DNA of 64,000 nt from JAEXZL01 sp049943125 (GCF_049943125.1 NZ_CP188040.1:1922001-1986000); one strand, 5' to 3'; positions 15,877 through 24,787 are shown, counted from the stretch's first letter. The notes: generated by a model not told the origin, from the sequence alone. Translations and numbers: made by a program.

Positions 15877-17550
15877 ATGGCGGATTATTTAAAGCTAAAG
15901 ACCTCTAACTGTAAGAATTGTTATAAATGTATTCGAAACTGTCCTGTTAAATCCATTGCTTTTTCTCAGGACCAAGCAAATATATTAGGAGATGAATGTA
16001 TTCTATGTGGACAGTGTTTTGTAGCTTGTCCACAAAATGCAAAGGAGATAAGAAAGGATATTGGAAAGGCTAAGGAGCTCATAGAAAGTGGTGCTCCTAT
16101 ATATGTGAGCCTAGCCCCCTCCTTCGTTGCAAACTATCATAAGGTCACTCTTGCCTCAATGAGAAGGGCATTGACTAGCCTAGGCTTTTCTGAGGTGGAG
16201 GAGACAGCTATTGGTGCAACCATCGTGAAGAAGGAATATGAAAGAATGCTAGAACAGGATATAGATAAGGTAATGATTTCTTCCTGCTGCCATACAGTTA
16301 ATTTACTCATTCAAAAGTATTATCCTCTAGCTATTCCTTATCTTGCTCCAGTGATTACTCCCATGGAGGCTCACTGCAGGGATATTAAAAGGAGACACCC
16401 TGAATCTAAAACCATATTCATAGGACCCTGTATCTCAAAGAAAGAAGAAGGAGAAAGATATAAGGGATATGTGGATTGTGTTCTTACCTTTGAGGAGCTC
16501 ACCCTGTGGCTAAATGAGGAAGATATTCACCTGGAATATATAGAGGAGGAGCAGGATGAGGGGAGAGCAAGATTTTTTCCCGTTGCTGGAGGAATACTTA
16601 AAACCATGGACCAGAGAGAGGAATATGCTTATTTAGCTGTAGATGGTATTAAAAATTGTACAAGAGCTATTGAGGATATTATAGATGGAAAAATAACCAA
16701 ATGCTTTGTGGAGATGTCTGCCTGTAATGGCAGCTGTATCGGTGGACCGGGAATGGATAGGGAGGATAGCCTTCCTATAAGAGATTATATAGCTATAAAG
16801 AGCTATGCAAAGAAGAAGGATTTTAATATAGAGGTACAAGATACTAATCGTCTTAGAAGGAGCTTTGCCTCCTGCAGCAGGCAGAGGGTGGCAATCAGTA
16901 ATTTAGCCATTGAAGAGGTTTTAAATAAAATTGGTAAGACAAGACCAGAGCATGAGTTAAACTGTGGAAGCTGTGGATACAATACCTGTAGAGATAAGGC
17001 TAGGGCAGTCCTTGAGGGGAAGGCAAACCTGGCAATGTGCCTCCCTTATCTTAAAGAAAAGGCAGAGTCCTTTTCTGACATAATAATAAAAAATACACCC
17101 AACGCTATTATAGTTTTGAATGAAAGCTTTGAGGTGCAGCAGATAAATGGAGCAGCCCTAGAGCTTTTAAAGCTTAAAAATGAACAGGATATATTAGGAG
17201 ATCAGGTAGTTCGGATATTAGATCCAACACCTTTTTTTGAGGCTTATCAAAAGGGTCAAAATACCTTTGAGAAGCTTGCCTATTTAGCTGATTATGGAAG
17301 ATATGTAGAACAGACAGTTATATATGATAAGAGTAATAGAGTGTTGATATCTCTTATGAAGGATGTTACAGAGGAAGTAAGGCAGAGGGAAAATAAAGAA
17401 GCCTTAAGCCGCAGAACTATAGAAATAACTGATAAGGTTATAGAAAAGCAGATGCGTGCTGTTCAGGAGATAGCTTCTCTTCTTGGAGAAACTACCGCTG
17501 AAACAAAAATAGCACTAGTTAATTTAAAGGAGCTCTTAAATAATGAATGA
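15877..17550 (+). CDS. hydS: PAS-containing sensory-type [FeFe]-hydrogenase
   Basis: Domain order: two [4Fe-4S] ferredoxin motifs (Cys12/15/18/22 and Cys41/44/47/51); an H-cluster domain with SSCC (Cys137/138), GPC (Cys185) and ACNGSC (Cys283/287); a further Fe-S motif Cys363-x2-Cys366-x4-Cys371-x16-Cys388; then a PAS-like domain (about 395-510) and a helical tail. The active-site segments are degenerate relative to catalytic HydA: SSCCH for TSCCP, and GPC for MPC. This is the pattern of group C sensory [FeFe]-hydrogenases, thought to sense H2 and redox state and regulate a catalytic hydrogenase. ATG 15877 follows AAAGGAAAG. Its end overlaps the phosphatase gene by 8 bases, implying coupling. 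Confidence 0.9.
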   Translation: MADYLKLKTSNCKNCYKCIRNCPVKSIAFSQDQANILGDECILCGQCFVACPQNAKEIRKDIGKAKELIESGAPIYVSLAPSFVANYHKVTLASMRRALTSLGFSEVEETAIGATIVKKEYERMLEQDIDKVMISSCCHTVNLLIQKYYPLAIPYLAPVITPMEAHCRDIKRRHPESKTIFIGPCISKKEEGERYKGYVDCVLTFEELTLWLNEEDIHLEYIEEEQDEGRARFFPVAGGILKTMDQREEYAYLAVDGIKNCTRAIEDIIDGKITKCFVEMSACNGSCIGGPGMDREDSLPIRDYIAIKSYAKKKDFNIEVQDTNRLRRSFASCSRQRVAISNLAIEEVLNKIGKTRPEHELNCGSCGYNTCRDKARAVLEGKANLAMCLPYLKEKAESFSDIIIKNTPNAIIVLNESFEVQQINGAALELLKLKNEQDILGDQVVRILDPTPFFEAYQKGQNTFEKLAYLADYGRYVEQTVIYDKSNRVLISLMKDVTEEVRQRENKEALSRRTIEITDKVIEKQMRAVQEIASLLGETTAETKIALVNLKELLNNE

Positions 17551-18718
17551 TCTCTGTATTGATGTAGGCTATGTTAGCATAAATAAATACGGTGAACAGC
17601 TCTGCGGAGACCACGTAGAGATGATTTTTAAAGAGGAAGGCTCTACGGTAATTGTACTGGCAGATGGACTGGGTAGTGGGGTAAAGGCAAGTATACTCTC
17701 TACCTTGACCTCAAAGCTTTTAGCTACCATGCTAGCTGACTCCTTAACCCTGGAGGATTGTGTGGCAGCCATGGCTTCCACCCTTCCCATTTGCAGGGTT
17801 AGAAAGGTTGCCTATTCCACCTTTACCATAATAAAGGTCACCAATAACTTAGAAGCGGATATTATTCAATATGATAATCCTAAGGTGATTTTTCTCAGAG
17901 ATGGGAAGTCCTTTGATTATCCCATGGTTAGCGAAAAGATAGATAATAAAATTATATATAAATCGAAAATAAAACTTAATGAGGAGGATGTTTTTATTGC
18001 TGTTAGTGATGGTGCTGTCCATGCAGGAGTAGGTAGGACCTTGAATTTTGGCTGGCAGCGTGAAGACATAATAGATTTTATGGAAGGGATATACCAGAAG
18101 GAATTAACAGCAAAAACCTTGAGCACTATTTTGGTAGATCAGTGTAACAATCTTTATGGCGGAATGCCTGGCGATGACACCACCGCTTGTACTATTAAGG
18201 TAAGACAGCGTAAGGTAGTTAATCTTTTAATAGGACCACCTGCCATCAGCGAAGATCTTAAGAAGATGATGACCTTATTCTTTTCTAAAGAGGGTAAACA
18301 TATAGTATGTGGGGGCACTACCTCCATACTAGCTGCAGAGTATTTAGAAAAGACTATAGATACAAGCTCCTTGATATATGAAGATCCAGAGATACCTCCC
18401 ACAGCAAATATTGAAGGAGTAGACCTGGTGACTGAAGGAGTTATAACTATCAGCAGAGTTTTAGAATATGCTAAGGATTATTTAAAGGATAATCAGGAGT
18501 ACTATCAATGGAGCTATAAAAGAGATGGAGCTTCCTTGATTTCTAGGCTTCTCTTTGAGGAGGCTACTGATATTAATTTCTATGTAGGAAGAGCAATTAA
18601 TCCAGCCCATCAAAACCCGAAGCTACCTATTGGGTTTAATATAAAAATGAGATTGGTGGAGGAGCTATCAAACTCCCTAAAGCTCATGGGAAAAAAAATT
18701 AAGGTGAGTTATTTTTAA
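17543..18718 (+). CDS. PP2C/SpoIIE-type serine phosphatase with novel C-terminal domain
   Basis: The N-terminal 220 residues carry PP2C/SpoIIE phosphatase motifs: VLADGLGSGVKAS near residue 40, then FIAVSDGAVHAG, and GMPGDDTTACTIKV, giving the metal-binding aspartates. The final 170 residues, with IVCGGTTSILAAEYLEK and a helix-rich tail, are not a domain I recognise. The gene overlaps hydS by 8 bases and precedes hydC by 16, so the phosphatase is the likely output of the H2-sensing protein. PP2C phosphatases beside sensory hydrogenases are known in other Clostridia. Its substrate (no STAS or kinase gene is nearby) is not visible. Confidence 0.88.
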   Translation: MNDLCIDVGYVSINKYGEQLCGDHVEMIFKEEGSTVIVLADGLGSGVKASILSTLTSKLLATMLADSLTLEDCVAAMASTLPICRVRKVAYSTFTIIKVTNNLEADIIQYDNPKVIFLRDGKSFDYPMVSEKIDNKIIYKSKIKLNEEDVFIAVSDGAVHAGVGRTLNFGWQREDIIDFMEGIYQKELTAKTLSTILVDQCNNLYGGMPGDDTTACTIKVRQRKVVNLLIGPPAISEDLKKMMTLFFSKEGKHIVCGGTTSILAAEYLEKTIDTSSLIYEDPEIPPTANIEGVDLVTEGVITISRVLEYAKDYLKDNQEYYQWSYKRDGASLISRLLFEEATDINFYVGRAINPAHQNPKLPIGFNIKMRLVEELSNSLKLMGKKIKVSYF

Positions 18719-18734
18719 TTGGAGGGTATCTAAA

Positions 18735-19211
18735 ATGAATGAAACTTTTGATTTCACCAGGGTAGAGGATATCTTAGAAGAGCTCGGCTGTACACAGAGC
18801 TCTATCATAGCTATCCTTCAGGGAATACAGGAGGAGTACCGCTATCTTCCTAGAGAGGTGTTTCCTTATTTATCTAAAAGGCTGGGCGTAAGCCAGGCAA
18901 AGATCTATAGCGTTGCTACCTTTTATGAAAATTTTTCTCTAGAGCCTAAAGGGAAGTTTGTAATAAAGGTCTGCGATGGAACAGCCTGCCATGTAAGAAA
19001 GTCTATACCTATCCTTGATAGGCTTAGAAAAGATTTAGGCCTCACGGAAGGAAAAGCTACTACTGATGACTTAGGTTTTACTGTAGAAACCGTGTCCTGT
19101 CTAGGAGCCTGCGGCTTAGCTCCTGTAATTACTGTCAATGATAAGGTTTATCCTGCCATGACACCAGATAAGGCCACGGCACTTTTAAGTGCATTAAAGG
19201 AGGAGCTTTAG
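18735..19211 (+). CDS. hydC: NAD-linked [FeFe]-hydrogenase, NuoE-like subunit
   Basis: The 158-aa NuoE-type subunit has an N-terminal helical region and a thioredoxin-like [2Fe-2S] domain with ligands Cys80, Cys85 (CDGTAC), Cys122 and Cys126 (CLGAC). In trimeric HydABC enzymes it passes electrons between the NADH/FMN subunit and the hydrogenase. ATG 18735 follows GGAGGG; the gene is one base from hydB. Length is typical. Confidence 0.95.
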   Translation: MNETFDFTRVEDILEELGCTQSSIIAILQGIQEEYRYLPREVFPYLSKRLGVSQAKIYSVATFYENFSLEPKGKFVIKVCDGTACHVRKSIPILDRLRKDLGLTEGKATTDDLGFTVETVSCLGACGLAPVITVNDKVYPAMTPDKATALLSALKEEL

Positions 19212-19212
19212 G

Positions 19213-21087
19213 ATGCTTGGATGTAGAGAGGATCTAAAAAATGTTCGGAATATTTATAAAAGAGCGTTAAATGCTGAGAATATAAAGATATTAGTATGTG
19301 CTGGGACAGGCTGTATCTCCAGTGGTTCCTTAGAAATCTATGACTGCCTCATAGCTGAGATGGAGAAAAGGGGAATACCCTGCTCTGTTGAGCTTCAAAA
19401 GGAGCCTCATGGTGATACTGTAGGAATGAAGAAAAGTGGCTGCCATGGTTTTTGTGAGATGGGCCCCTTAGTTAGAATTGAACCAGAGGGATGGCTATAT
19501 AAAAGGGTACAGCTAGCTGATTGCGAAGAAATTGTTGAAAGGACCATTTTAAGGGGAGAACATATAGAAAGACTTGCCTATGAGATGGAAGGGATTATAT
19601 ATAAGAAACAAGAGGATATCCCTTTCTACAATAAACAAACGAGATTGGTTCTGGAGCATTGCGGACAAATCGATGCCACCTCTATAAAGGAGTATCTTGC
19701 AATAGGTGGTTACAATGCCTTTGAAAAGGCTCTTTTTGATATGACTGGTGAAGAGATTATAGAAGAGATTTCACAGTCCAATCTAAGAGGAAGAGGGGGC
19801 GGCGGCTTCCCTACAGGCAGAAAGTGGTCACAGGTTAAAAGGCAGAAGGTTCAAGAAAAGTATGTGGTTTGTAATGGTGATGAAGGAGACCCTGGTGCCT
19901 TTATGGATAGAAGCATAATGGAGGGCGATCCTCATAGAATGATAGAAGGAATGATGATAGCTGGCCTTGCCTGCGGAGCTAGTGAGGGCTATATTTATGT
20001 CCGCGCAGAATATCCTATGGCTGTAAGCAGGCTGAAGCTAGCCATTGCCCAGGCAGAGGAGTTTGGACTCTTAGGGGAAAATATATTAGGAAGTGATTTT
20101 TCCTTTAAGCTTCACATCAACCGTGGAGCTGGTGCCTTTGTTTGTGGAGAGGGAAGCGCCTTGACTGCATCCATTGAAGGAAAAAGGGGGATGCCAAGAG
20201 TAAAGCCTCCAAGAACCGTAGAAAATGGGCTTTTTGACAAGCCTACAGTTCTTAATAATGTTGAAACCTTTGCTAATGTTCCATTGATAATAGCTAATGG
20301 AGCACAGTGGTATAAGGGTATAGGACCTGAAAAAAGTCCAGGAACTAAGGCTTTTGCCTTAACAGGTAATATTGAAAATACAGGTCTTATTGAGGTTCCT
20401 ATGGGTACTACCTTGAAGGAGATAATCTTTGATGTAGGCGGTGGAATGAGAGATAATGGAGAGTTTAAGGCTGTTCAGATAGGAGGACCTTCAGGAGGCT
20501 GCCTGACTACTGAGCATTTAGACCTTCCCTTGGACTTTGATTCCTTAAAGAAGGCTGGAGCTATGATAGGCTCTGGTGGTCTGGTGGTTATGGATAGCAA
20601 CACCTGTATGGTAGAGGTAGCAAGATTCTTTATGAACTTCACTCAGAATGAATCCTGTGGTAAATGTGTTCCCTGTAGAGAAGGTACTAAGAGAATGCTT
20701 GAGATTCTTGAAAATATAGTAGCTGGTAAGGGAGAGGATGGAGATATAGAGCTCCTTCTAGAGCTGGCAGAGACCATATCTGAGACAGCTCTCTGTGGCC
20801 TTGGAAAGTCTGCTGCTTTCCCTGTGGTGAGTACAATAAAATCTTTTAGGGATGAGTATGAGGCTCATATCTATGAGAAGCGTTGTCCTACAGGAGTTTG
20901 CCAGAAGCTTAAAAAGATAAAGATACATCCAGAGCTCTGCAAGGGCTGTTCCAAATGCTCTAGAGCATGTCCTGTGGGAGCTATCTCAGGAAAGATTAAG
21001 GAGCCCTTTGTGATAGATGATTCTAAATGTATTAAGTGCGCTGCCTGTATAGGAAGCTGCGCCTTCCATGCCATAGAGGAGGTATAG
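19213..21087 (+). CDS. hydB: NAD-linked [FeFe]-hydrogenase, NuoF-like flavoprotein subunit
   Basis: The 624-aa subunit has, in order: a thioredoxin-like 2Fe-2S domain (CAGTGC and CHGFC), the NADH/FMN-binding core with RGRGGGGFPTGRKW and GDEGDPGAFMDR, an SLBB segment, the 4Fe-4S motif CGKCVPC...CGLG, and a C-terminal 2[4Fe-4S] ferredoxin domain (CKGCSKCSRACP and CIKCAACIGSC). This order is that of HydB from electron-bifurcating hydrogenases, which couple NADH and reduced ferredoxin to H2 formation. ATG 19213 follows AAAGGAGGAGCTTTAGG, the end of hydC. Bifurcation is inferred from family. Confidence 0.95.
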   Translation: MLGCREDLKNVRNIYKRALNAENIKILVCAGTGCISSGSLEIYDCLIAEMEKRGIPCSVELQKEPHGDTVGMKKSGCHGFCEMGPLVRIEPEGWLYKRVQLADCEEIVERTILRGEHIERLAYEMEGIIYKKQEDIPFYNKQTRLVLEHCGQIDATSIKEYLAIGGYNAFEKALFDMTGEEIIEEISQSNLRGRGGGGFPTGRKWSQVKRQKVQEKYVVCNGDEGDPGAFMDRSIMEGDPHRMIEGMMIAGLACGASEGYIYVRAEYPMAVSRLKLAIAQAEEFGLLGENILGSDFSFKLHINRGAGAFVCGEGSALTASIEGKRGMPRVKPPRTVENGLFDKPTVLNNVETFANVPLIIANGAQWYKGIGPEKSPGTKAFALTGNIENTGLIEVPMGTTLKEIIFDVGGGMRDNGEFKAVQIGGPSGGCLTTEHLDLPLDFDSLKKAGAMIGSGGLVVMDSNTCMVEVARFFMNFTQNESCGKCVPCREGTKRMLEILENIVAGKGEDGDIELLLELAETISETALCGLGKSAAFPVVSTIKSFRDEYEAHIYEKRCPTGVCQKLKKIKIHPELCKGCSKCSRACPVGAISGKIKEPFVIDDSKCIKCAACIGSCAFHAIEEV

Positions 21088-21090
21088 TTC

Positions 21091-22791
21091 ATGAACAATA
21101 AAGAATATATGACCATAGATGGAATACCAGTGCTGATAAATGGAGAAAAGAATCTTCTTCAGCTTATAAATAAGGTTGGAATTAAGCTACCTACCTTCTG
21201 CTATCATTCCGAGCTCTCAATCTTTGGAGCCTGTAGGATGTGTATGGTGGAAAATCAGTGGGGAGGCTTAGATGCTGCCTGCTCAACACCACCTAAGGCA
21301 GGGATGGAGGTTAAAACAAATACCCAAAGACTTAGAAAGTATAGAAAGATGATATTAGAGCTTCTTCTAGCAAATCACTGCAGAGATTGTACTACCTGCA
21401 ATAATAATGGTAAGTGTAAGCTTCAGGATCTTGCTATGAGATTTAATATCGAAGGGGTTCGTTTCCCTAACACGGCTTCTGAGCCCAAAATAGATGATTC
21501 CTCAGTATGTATTACTAGGGATGCTAATAAGTGCATTCTCTGTGGTGACTGTGTGAGAATGTGTAATGAGGTACAGAATGTAGGAGCCATAGATTTTGCT
21601 CATAGAGGTTCAAAGATGACTATAAGCACTGCCTTTGATGAACCCATTGCCTCCTCTCCTTGCGTGGGCTGTGGCCAGTGTGCTGCTGTTTGTCCTACAG
21701 GTGCTATAGTGGTAAAAAATGATGTGAGCAAGGTGTGGAAGGCCTTAGATAATCCGGGAATAAAGGTTACAGCCCAGATAGCACCAGCTGTACGAGTTGC
21801 CTTAGGAAAGGAGCTTGGCCTTGCGCCAGGAGAAAATGCCATGGGTAAGGTTGTGGCAGCCCTTCGCAGAATGGGCTTTGATGAGATCTATGACACCTCC
21901 ACTGGTGCAGATTTAACAGTTCTTGAGGAGTCTAATGAACTTTTAAAAAGACTTAATAAGGGAGATACTAAGGGCCCTCTGTTTACCTCTTGCTGTCCAG
22001 CCTGGGTAAGCTTCTGTGAAAAAAATTATCCTGAGCTAATGAAGGATGTGTCTACCTGTAAGTCTCCCATGGAGATGTTTGCTGCACTTATTAAGGAGGA
22101 GAATAAGAACTCCAGCAGAAAGCCTGTTCATGTAGCTATTATGCCCTGTACAGCTAAAAAGTTTGAGGCAGTGAGAGAGGAGTTTATTATTGATGGAGCG
22201 CCTAGTGTAGATTATGTACTCACTACCCAGGAGCTTATTCAGATGATAAAGGAAGCAGGAATCATATTCTCTGACCTAGACCCTGAAGCTATAGATATGC
22301 CCTTTGGTACCATGACGGGAGCAGGGGTAATCTTTGGAGTTACAGGAGGTGTTACGGAAGCTGTTCTTAGACGCCTTACTACAGACAAGTCCTCCACAGG
22401 GTTAATGACCTTATCCTATCAGGGAGTAAGGGGCATGGAGGGAGTTAAGGAAACCTCAATAATGTATGGCGATAAGGAATTGAAGATAGCCATAGTTAGC
22501 GGCTTGAAAAATGCCAGTGACCTTATTGAAAGAATTAAAGCAGGAGACCATTATGACTTTGTAGAGGTAATGGCTTGCCCTGGAGGCTGTGTAAGCGGTG
22601 CAGGACAGCCTTTTGGAAGATTTGAGGAAAAAGAGCTAAGGGGAGCTGGTCTTTATTCTGCTGACAAGCTCTGCAATGTAAAGAGGTCTGAGGAAAATCC
22701 TCTTATGATGGAGCTCTACAACGGTATCCTTAAGGGAAGAGTTCATGAGCTTCTCCATGTTCATTATAAGGAAGACAAGGGGGCACATTAA
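21091..22791 (+). CDS. hydA: Catalytic [FeFe]-hydrogenase large subunit
   Basis: The 566-aa catalytic subunit has an N-terminal plant-type 2Fe-2S domain (CYHSELSIFGACRMC...C), a His-type/NuoG-like HCRDCTTC segment, two 4Fe-4S ferredoxin motifs (CILCGDCVRMC and CVGCGQCAAVCP) and a complete H-cluster domain: TSCCPAW (Cys301/302), MPCTAKKFE (Cys353) and MACPGGC (Cys496/500). All catalytic residues are present, unlike the neighbouring sensory paralogue. The C-terminal helical tail lacks the extra 2Fe-2S domain found in some HydA proteins. It lies 3 bases after hydB. No HydEFG maturases are in the window. Confidence 0.96.
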   Translation: MNNKEYMTIDGIPVLINGEKNLLQLINKVGIKLPTFCYHSELSIFGACRMCMVENQWGGLDAACSTPPKAGMEVKTNTQRLRKYRKMILELLLANHCRDCTTCNNNGKCKLQDLAMRFNIEGVRFPNTASEPKIDDSSVCITRDANKCILCGDCVRMCNEVQNVGAIDFAHRGSKMTISTAFDEPIASSPCVGCGQCAAVCPTGAIVVKNDVSKVWKALDNPGIKVTAQIAPAVRVALGKELGLAPGENAMGKVVAALRRMGFDEIYDTSTGADLTVLEESNELLKRLNKGDTKGPLFTSCCPAWVSFCEKNYPELMKDVSTCKSPMEMFAALIKEENKNSSRKPVHVAIMPCTAKKFEAVREEFIIDGAPSVDYVLTTQELIQMIKEAGIIFSDLDPEAIDMPFGTMTGAGVIFGVTGGVTEAVLRRLTTDKSSTGLMTLSYQGVRGMEGVKETSIMYGDKELKIAIVSGLKNASDLIERIKAGDHYDFVEVMACPGGCVSGAGQPFGRFEEKELRGAGLYSADKLCNVKRSEENPLMMELYNGILKGRVHELLHVHYKEDKGAH

Positions 22792-22792
22792 A

Positions 22793-23053
22793 ATGGTAAA
22801 GTTAAATGTTTGTATAGGCAGTGCCTGCCACATAAAAGGTTCCTATAATATAATTCAAACCTTTCAGCAGCTTCTAGAGGAGAGGAAGCTTCATGACAGT
22901 ATAGACTTTAAAGCTAGCTTCTGCATGAAGAGCTGTAATAATAGTGGGGTGTCCATTTCTGTTAATGGTGAGACCTATGACGTTCAGCCTGAACGAGCAG
23001 AAGGCTTCTTTGATGAGGTTATACTTCCTCTTCTTACAGCTGAGGAAGTGTAA
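22793..23053 (+). CDS. Second thioredoxin-like [2Fe-2S] mini-ferredoxin
   Basis: An 86-aa paralogue of the cluster's first gene: Cys7 and Cys12 (CIGSAC) and Cys44 and Cys48 (CMKSC) are the likely 2Fe-2S ligands, and CHIKGS plus DVQPERAEGFFDE echo CHLKGS and SLQPESTRAFFEE. It starts one base after the hydA stop and is followed by a strong terminator, so it is the last gene of the cluster. Its partner is unknown; association with HydA or the sensor is suggested by position only. Confidence 0.82.
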   Translation: MVKLNVCIGSACHIKGSYNIIQTFQQLLEERKLHDSIDFKASFCMKSCNNSGVSISVNGETYDVQPERAEGFFDEVILPLLTAEEV

Positions 23054-23097
23054 GCTTAGAGCTTTTGACTAAGGTGTGAATATTAGCAAATAAGCTA

Positions 23098-23130
23098 GGA
23101 CAACGGGAAATTTAACCTGTTGTCCTTTTT
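23098..23130 (+). terminator. Terminator of the hydrogenase cluster
   Basis: GGACAACGGG (23098-23107) pairs with CCTGTTGTCC (23116-23125, one G-U) and is followed by TTTTT. Confidence 0.88.
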
Positions 23131-23173
23131 CATTTACTTAAATATTAGGCTCTGTTAAAGAGTGATATTGATA

Positions 23174-24211
23174 CTATAATAAACCGCTTAGATACTGCAC
23201 CAGTAATGAAGAAAGGGCTACAGCTATCCAGCAGATTAAGCCTAGAAGAATAGGTGCAAAGCCGCTTTTTAAAAGCTTGGGAAGATTGGTATTAAGTCCA
23301 ATAGCTGCCATGGCCATGGTTATCATGAATTTCCCTACAGTTACCAGGGAGGATGTAAAGGCTGAAGGAAGCTTCACAAAGGTGTTAAATACAGCGGCCA
23401 ATAAAAAGAACAATATGAAGTAGGGGAATATTTTTCTTATACTATAGCTGCTAGTTCCTTGCTTCTTTTCCTTTCTAGCTCGGTATAGGGCCAGGAAAAA
23501 GGTTATAGGTATGATTGCCAGTGTTCTGGTAAGCTTAATTATAGTTGCTAGGGTTAGCGCTGTGTCATTACCGGCAGCATTGCTCCAGGTGGTGGCAGCA
23601 GCTACTACAGAGGAGGTATCATTTACTGCGGTACCAGCCCAGATACCAAAGCCGCTATCGGTCATGGAAAGAAGTTGTCCCAGGTATGGGAACACAAGGG
23701 CTGCAATTACACTAAATAGAAATATAGTGGATATGGCCCTGGCTACATCCTCCTCCTCCGCAGAGATGACTGGAGAAGTAGCTGCTATAGCTGAGCCCCC
23801 ACAGATTGATGAGCCTACACCGATGAGTATTGTAGTTTTAGAAGGAAGCTTTAATAGTCTTCCGGCTATATATGCTGTAATTAATGCGGTGGAGATAGTG
23901 GTAATTATTATAAGTAAGGACTCTTGTCCAACTTTTATGATATTGAATAAATTCATATCAAAGCCTAAAAGAATAATTGAATATTGAAGCACCTTTTTAG
24001 AAGTAAAGCTTATCCCTGGGTTTAAGTCGGAGCTTCTTGGTAAAAAGGCTATTATAAAACCTAATAGTATAGCCAGTACTGGCGCTCCTATCACTGGAAA
24101 GGTCCTCCCTATTATCCAGGCAGGAATAGCGATTATAAAGGGTAAAAGCATTCCCTTCCATATGGGAGCAGGCTTCTTACTTTGCTTAGAATTAGAATTT
24201 TTATTATACAT
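23174..24211 (-). CDS. YeiH/UPF0324 family membrane protein (putative sulfate exporter)
   Basis: A 345-aa protein with about ten hydrophobic segments. VGSSICGGSAIAATSPVI followed by the acidic EEEDVARAIS, and GIWAGTAVNDTSSVVAA, are the signature of the YeiH/PSE family. Some members are reported as sulfate or sulfonate-related exporters, but function is poorly established. The start at 24211 follows AGGAGT. It is divergent from the ABM gene at 24387 with about 175 bases between, and convergent with the hydrogenase cluster. Confidence 0.88.
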   Translation of the reverse strand: MYNKNSNSKQSKKPAPIWKGMLLPFIIAIPAWIIGRTFPVIGAPVLAILLGFIIAFLPRSSDLNPGISFTSKKVLQYSIILLGFDMNLFNIIKVGQESLLIIITTISTALITAYIAGRLLKLPSKTTILIGVGSSICGGSAIAATSPVISAEEEDVARAISTIFLFSVIAALVFPYLGQLLSMTDSGFGIWAGTAVNDTSSVVAAATTWSNAAGNDTALTLATIIKLTRTLAIIPITFFLALYRARKEKKQGTSSYSIRKIFPYFILFFLLAAVFNTFVKLPSAFTSSLVTVGKFMITMAMAAIGLNTNLPKLLKSGFAPILLGLICWIAVALSSLLVQYLSGLL

Positions 24212-24318
24212 TATTTTACTCCTATGATAAATGACATATCCATATTGTAACTAAAATATTTTCTTTTTACAAAATAAATATAAATTTTAATATTATTGAC
24301 TGAATTATTATTCTGGGA

Positions 24319-24327
24319 TGTTATAAT
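24319..24327 (+). promoter_or_regulatory. Extended -10 promoter for the ABM gene
   Basis: TGTTATAAT matches the extended -10 consensus (TGnTATAAT) exactly, 60 bases before the start codon at 24387. A poor TTGACT lies too far upstream to be a standard -35. Confidence 0.5.
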
Positions 24328-24386
24328 TTTAATAGAGTATTTATATAAATGGATAGGCAATAATTATCTGTAAGGGGAGAGTTAAT

Positions 24387-24674
24387 ATGATTAGAGTTAT
24401 TGCAAGCAAAAGGGTTAAAGAGGACAAGCTTCAAGAGGTATTAAGGATCACGGAGGAGCTAGTCCGGGAAACAGTTAAGGAAAAAGGCTGCATAAGCTAC
24501 GAGGGTTATCAAGACATCAATGATCCACAAAAGATAATAATCCTTGAGGCTTGGGAAAGTGAAGAAGACTTGAAAGCCCATCAAGAAACAGACCACTTTA
24601 CCCGCCTTGTGCCCATGATGGGTGACATGACTGAGGAAAATTATGGAGTGAATATATTAAAAAAAGTATTTTGA
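24387..24674 (+). CDS. Antibiotic biosynthesis monooxygenase (ABM) domain protein
   Basis: A 95-aa single ABM/quinol-monooxygenase-like ferredoxin-fold domain of the YgiN type: MIRVIASKRVKEDKLQEVL at the start, KGCISYEGYQD in the centre, and EAWESEEDLKAHQETDHF near the end. Such small dimeric proteins are often of unknown reaction; some oxidise quinols. RBS AGGGGAGAG precedes ATG 24387. Stand-alone gene. Confidence 0.88.
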   Translation: MIRVIASKRVKEDKLQEVLRITEELVRETVKEKGCISYEGYQDINDPQKIIILEAWESEEDLKAHQETDHFTRLVPMMGDMTEENYGVNILKKVF

Positions 24675-24707
24675 AAAATTTGTTATGTAAAGAAACATAA
24701 CTAACAA

Positions 24708-24787
24708 ACCATCCACTTTGAAGTGCCCCCCTATTGTTAGACAGCTATGAGTTTAATGAAGAGGACACTTAATCTTGGGTGGTTTTT
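24708..24787 (+). terminator. Terminator-like hairpin containing an IS-end-like sequence
   Basis: ACCATCCA (24708-24715) pairs with TGGGTGGT (24776-24783), followed by TTTT. The long loop contains TGAAGTGCCCCCCTATTGTT (24719-24738) and then AGACA, which resembles the inverted-repeat ends of IS3-family elements. No transposase remains. Confidence 0.4.
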
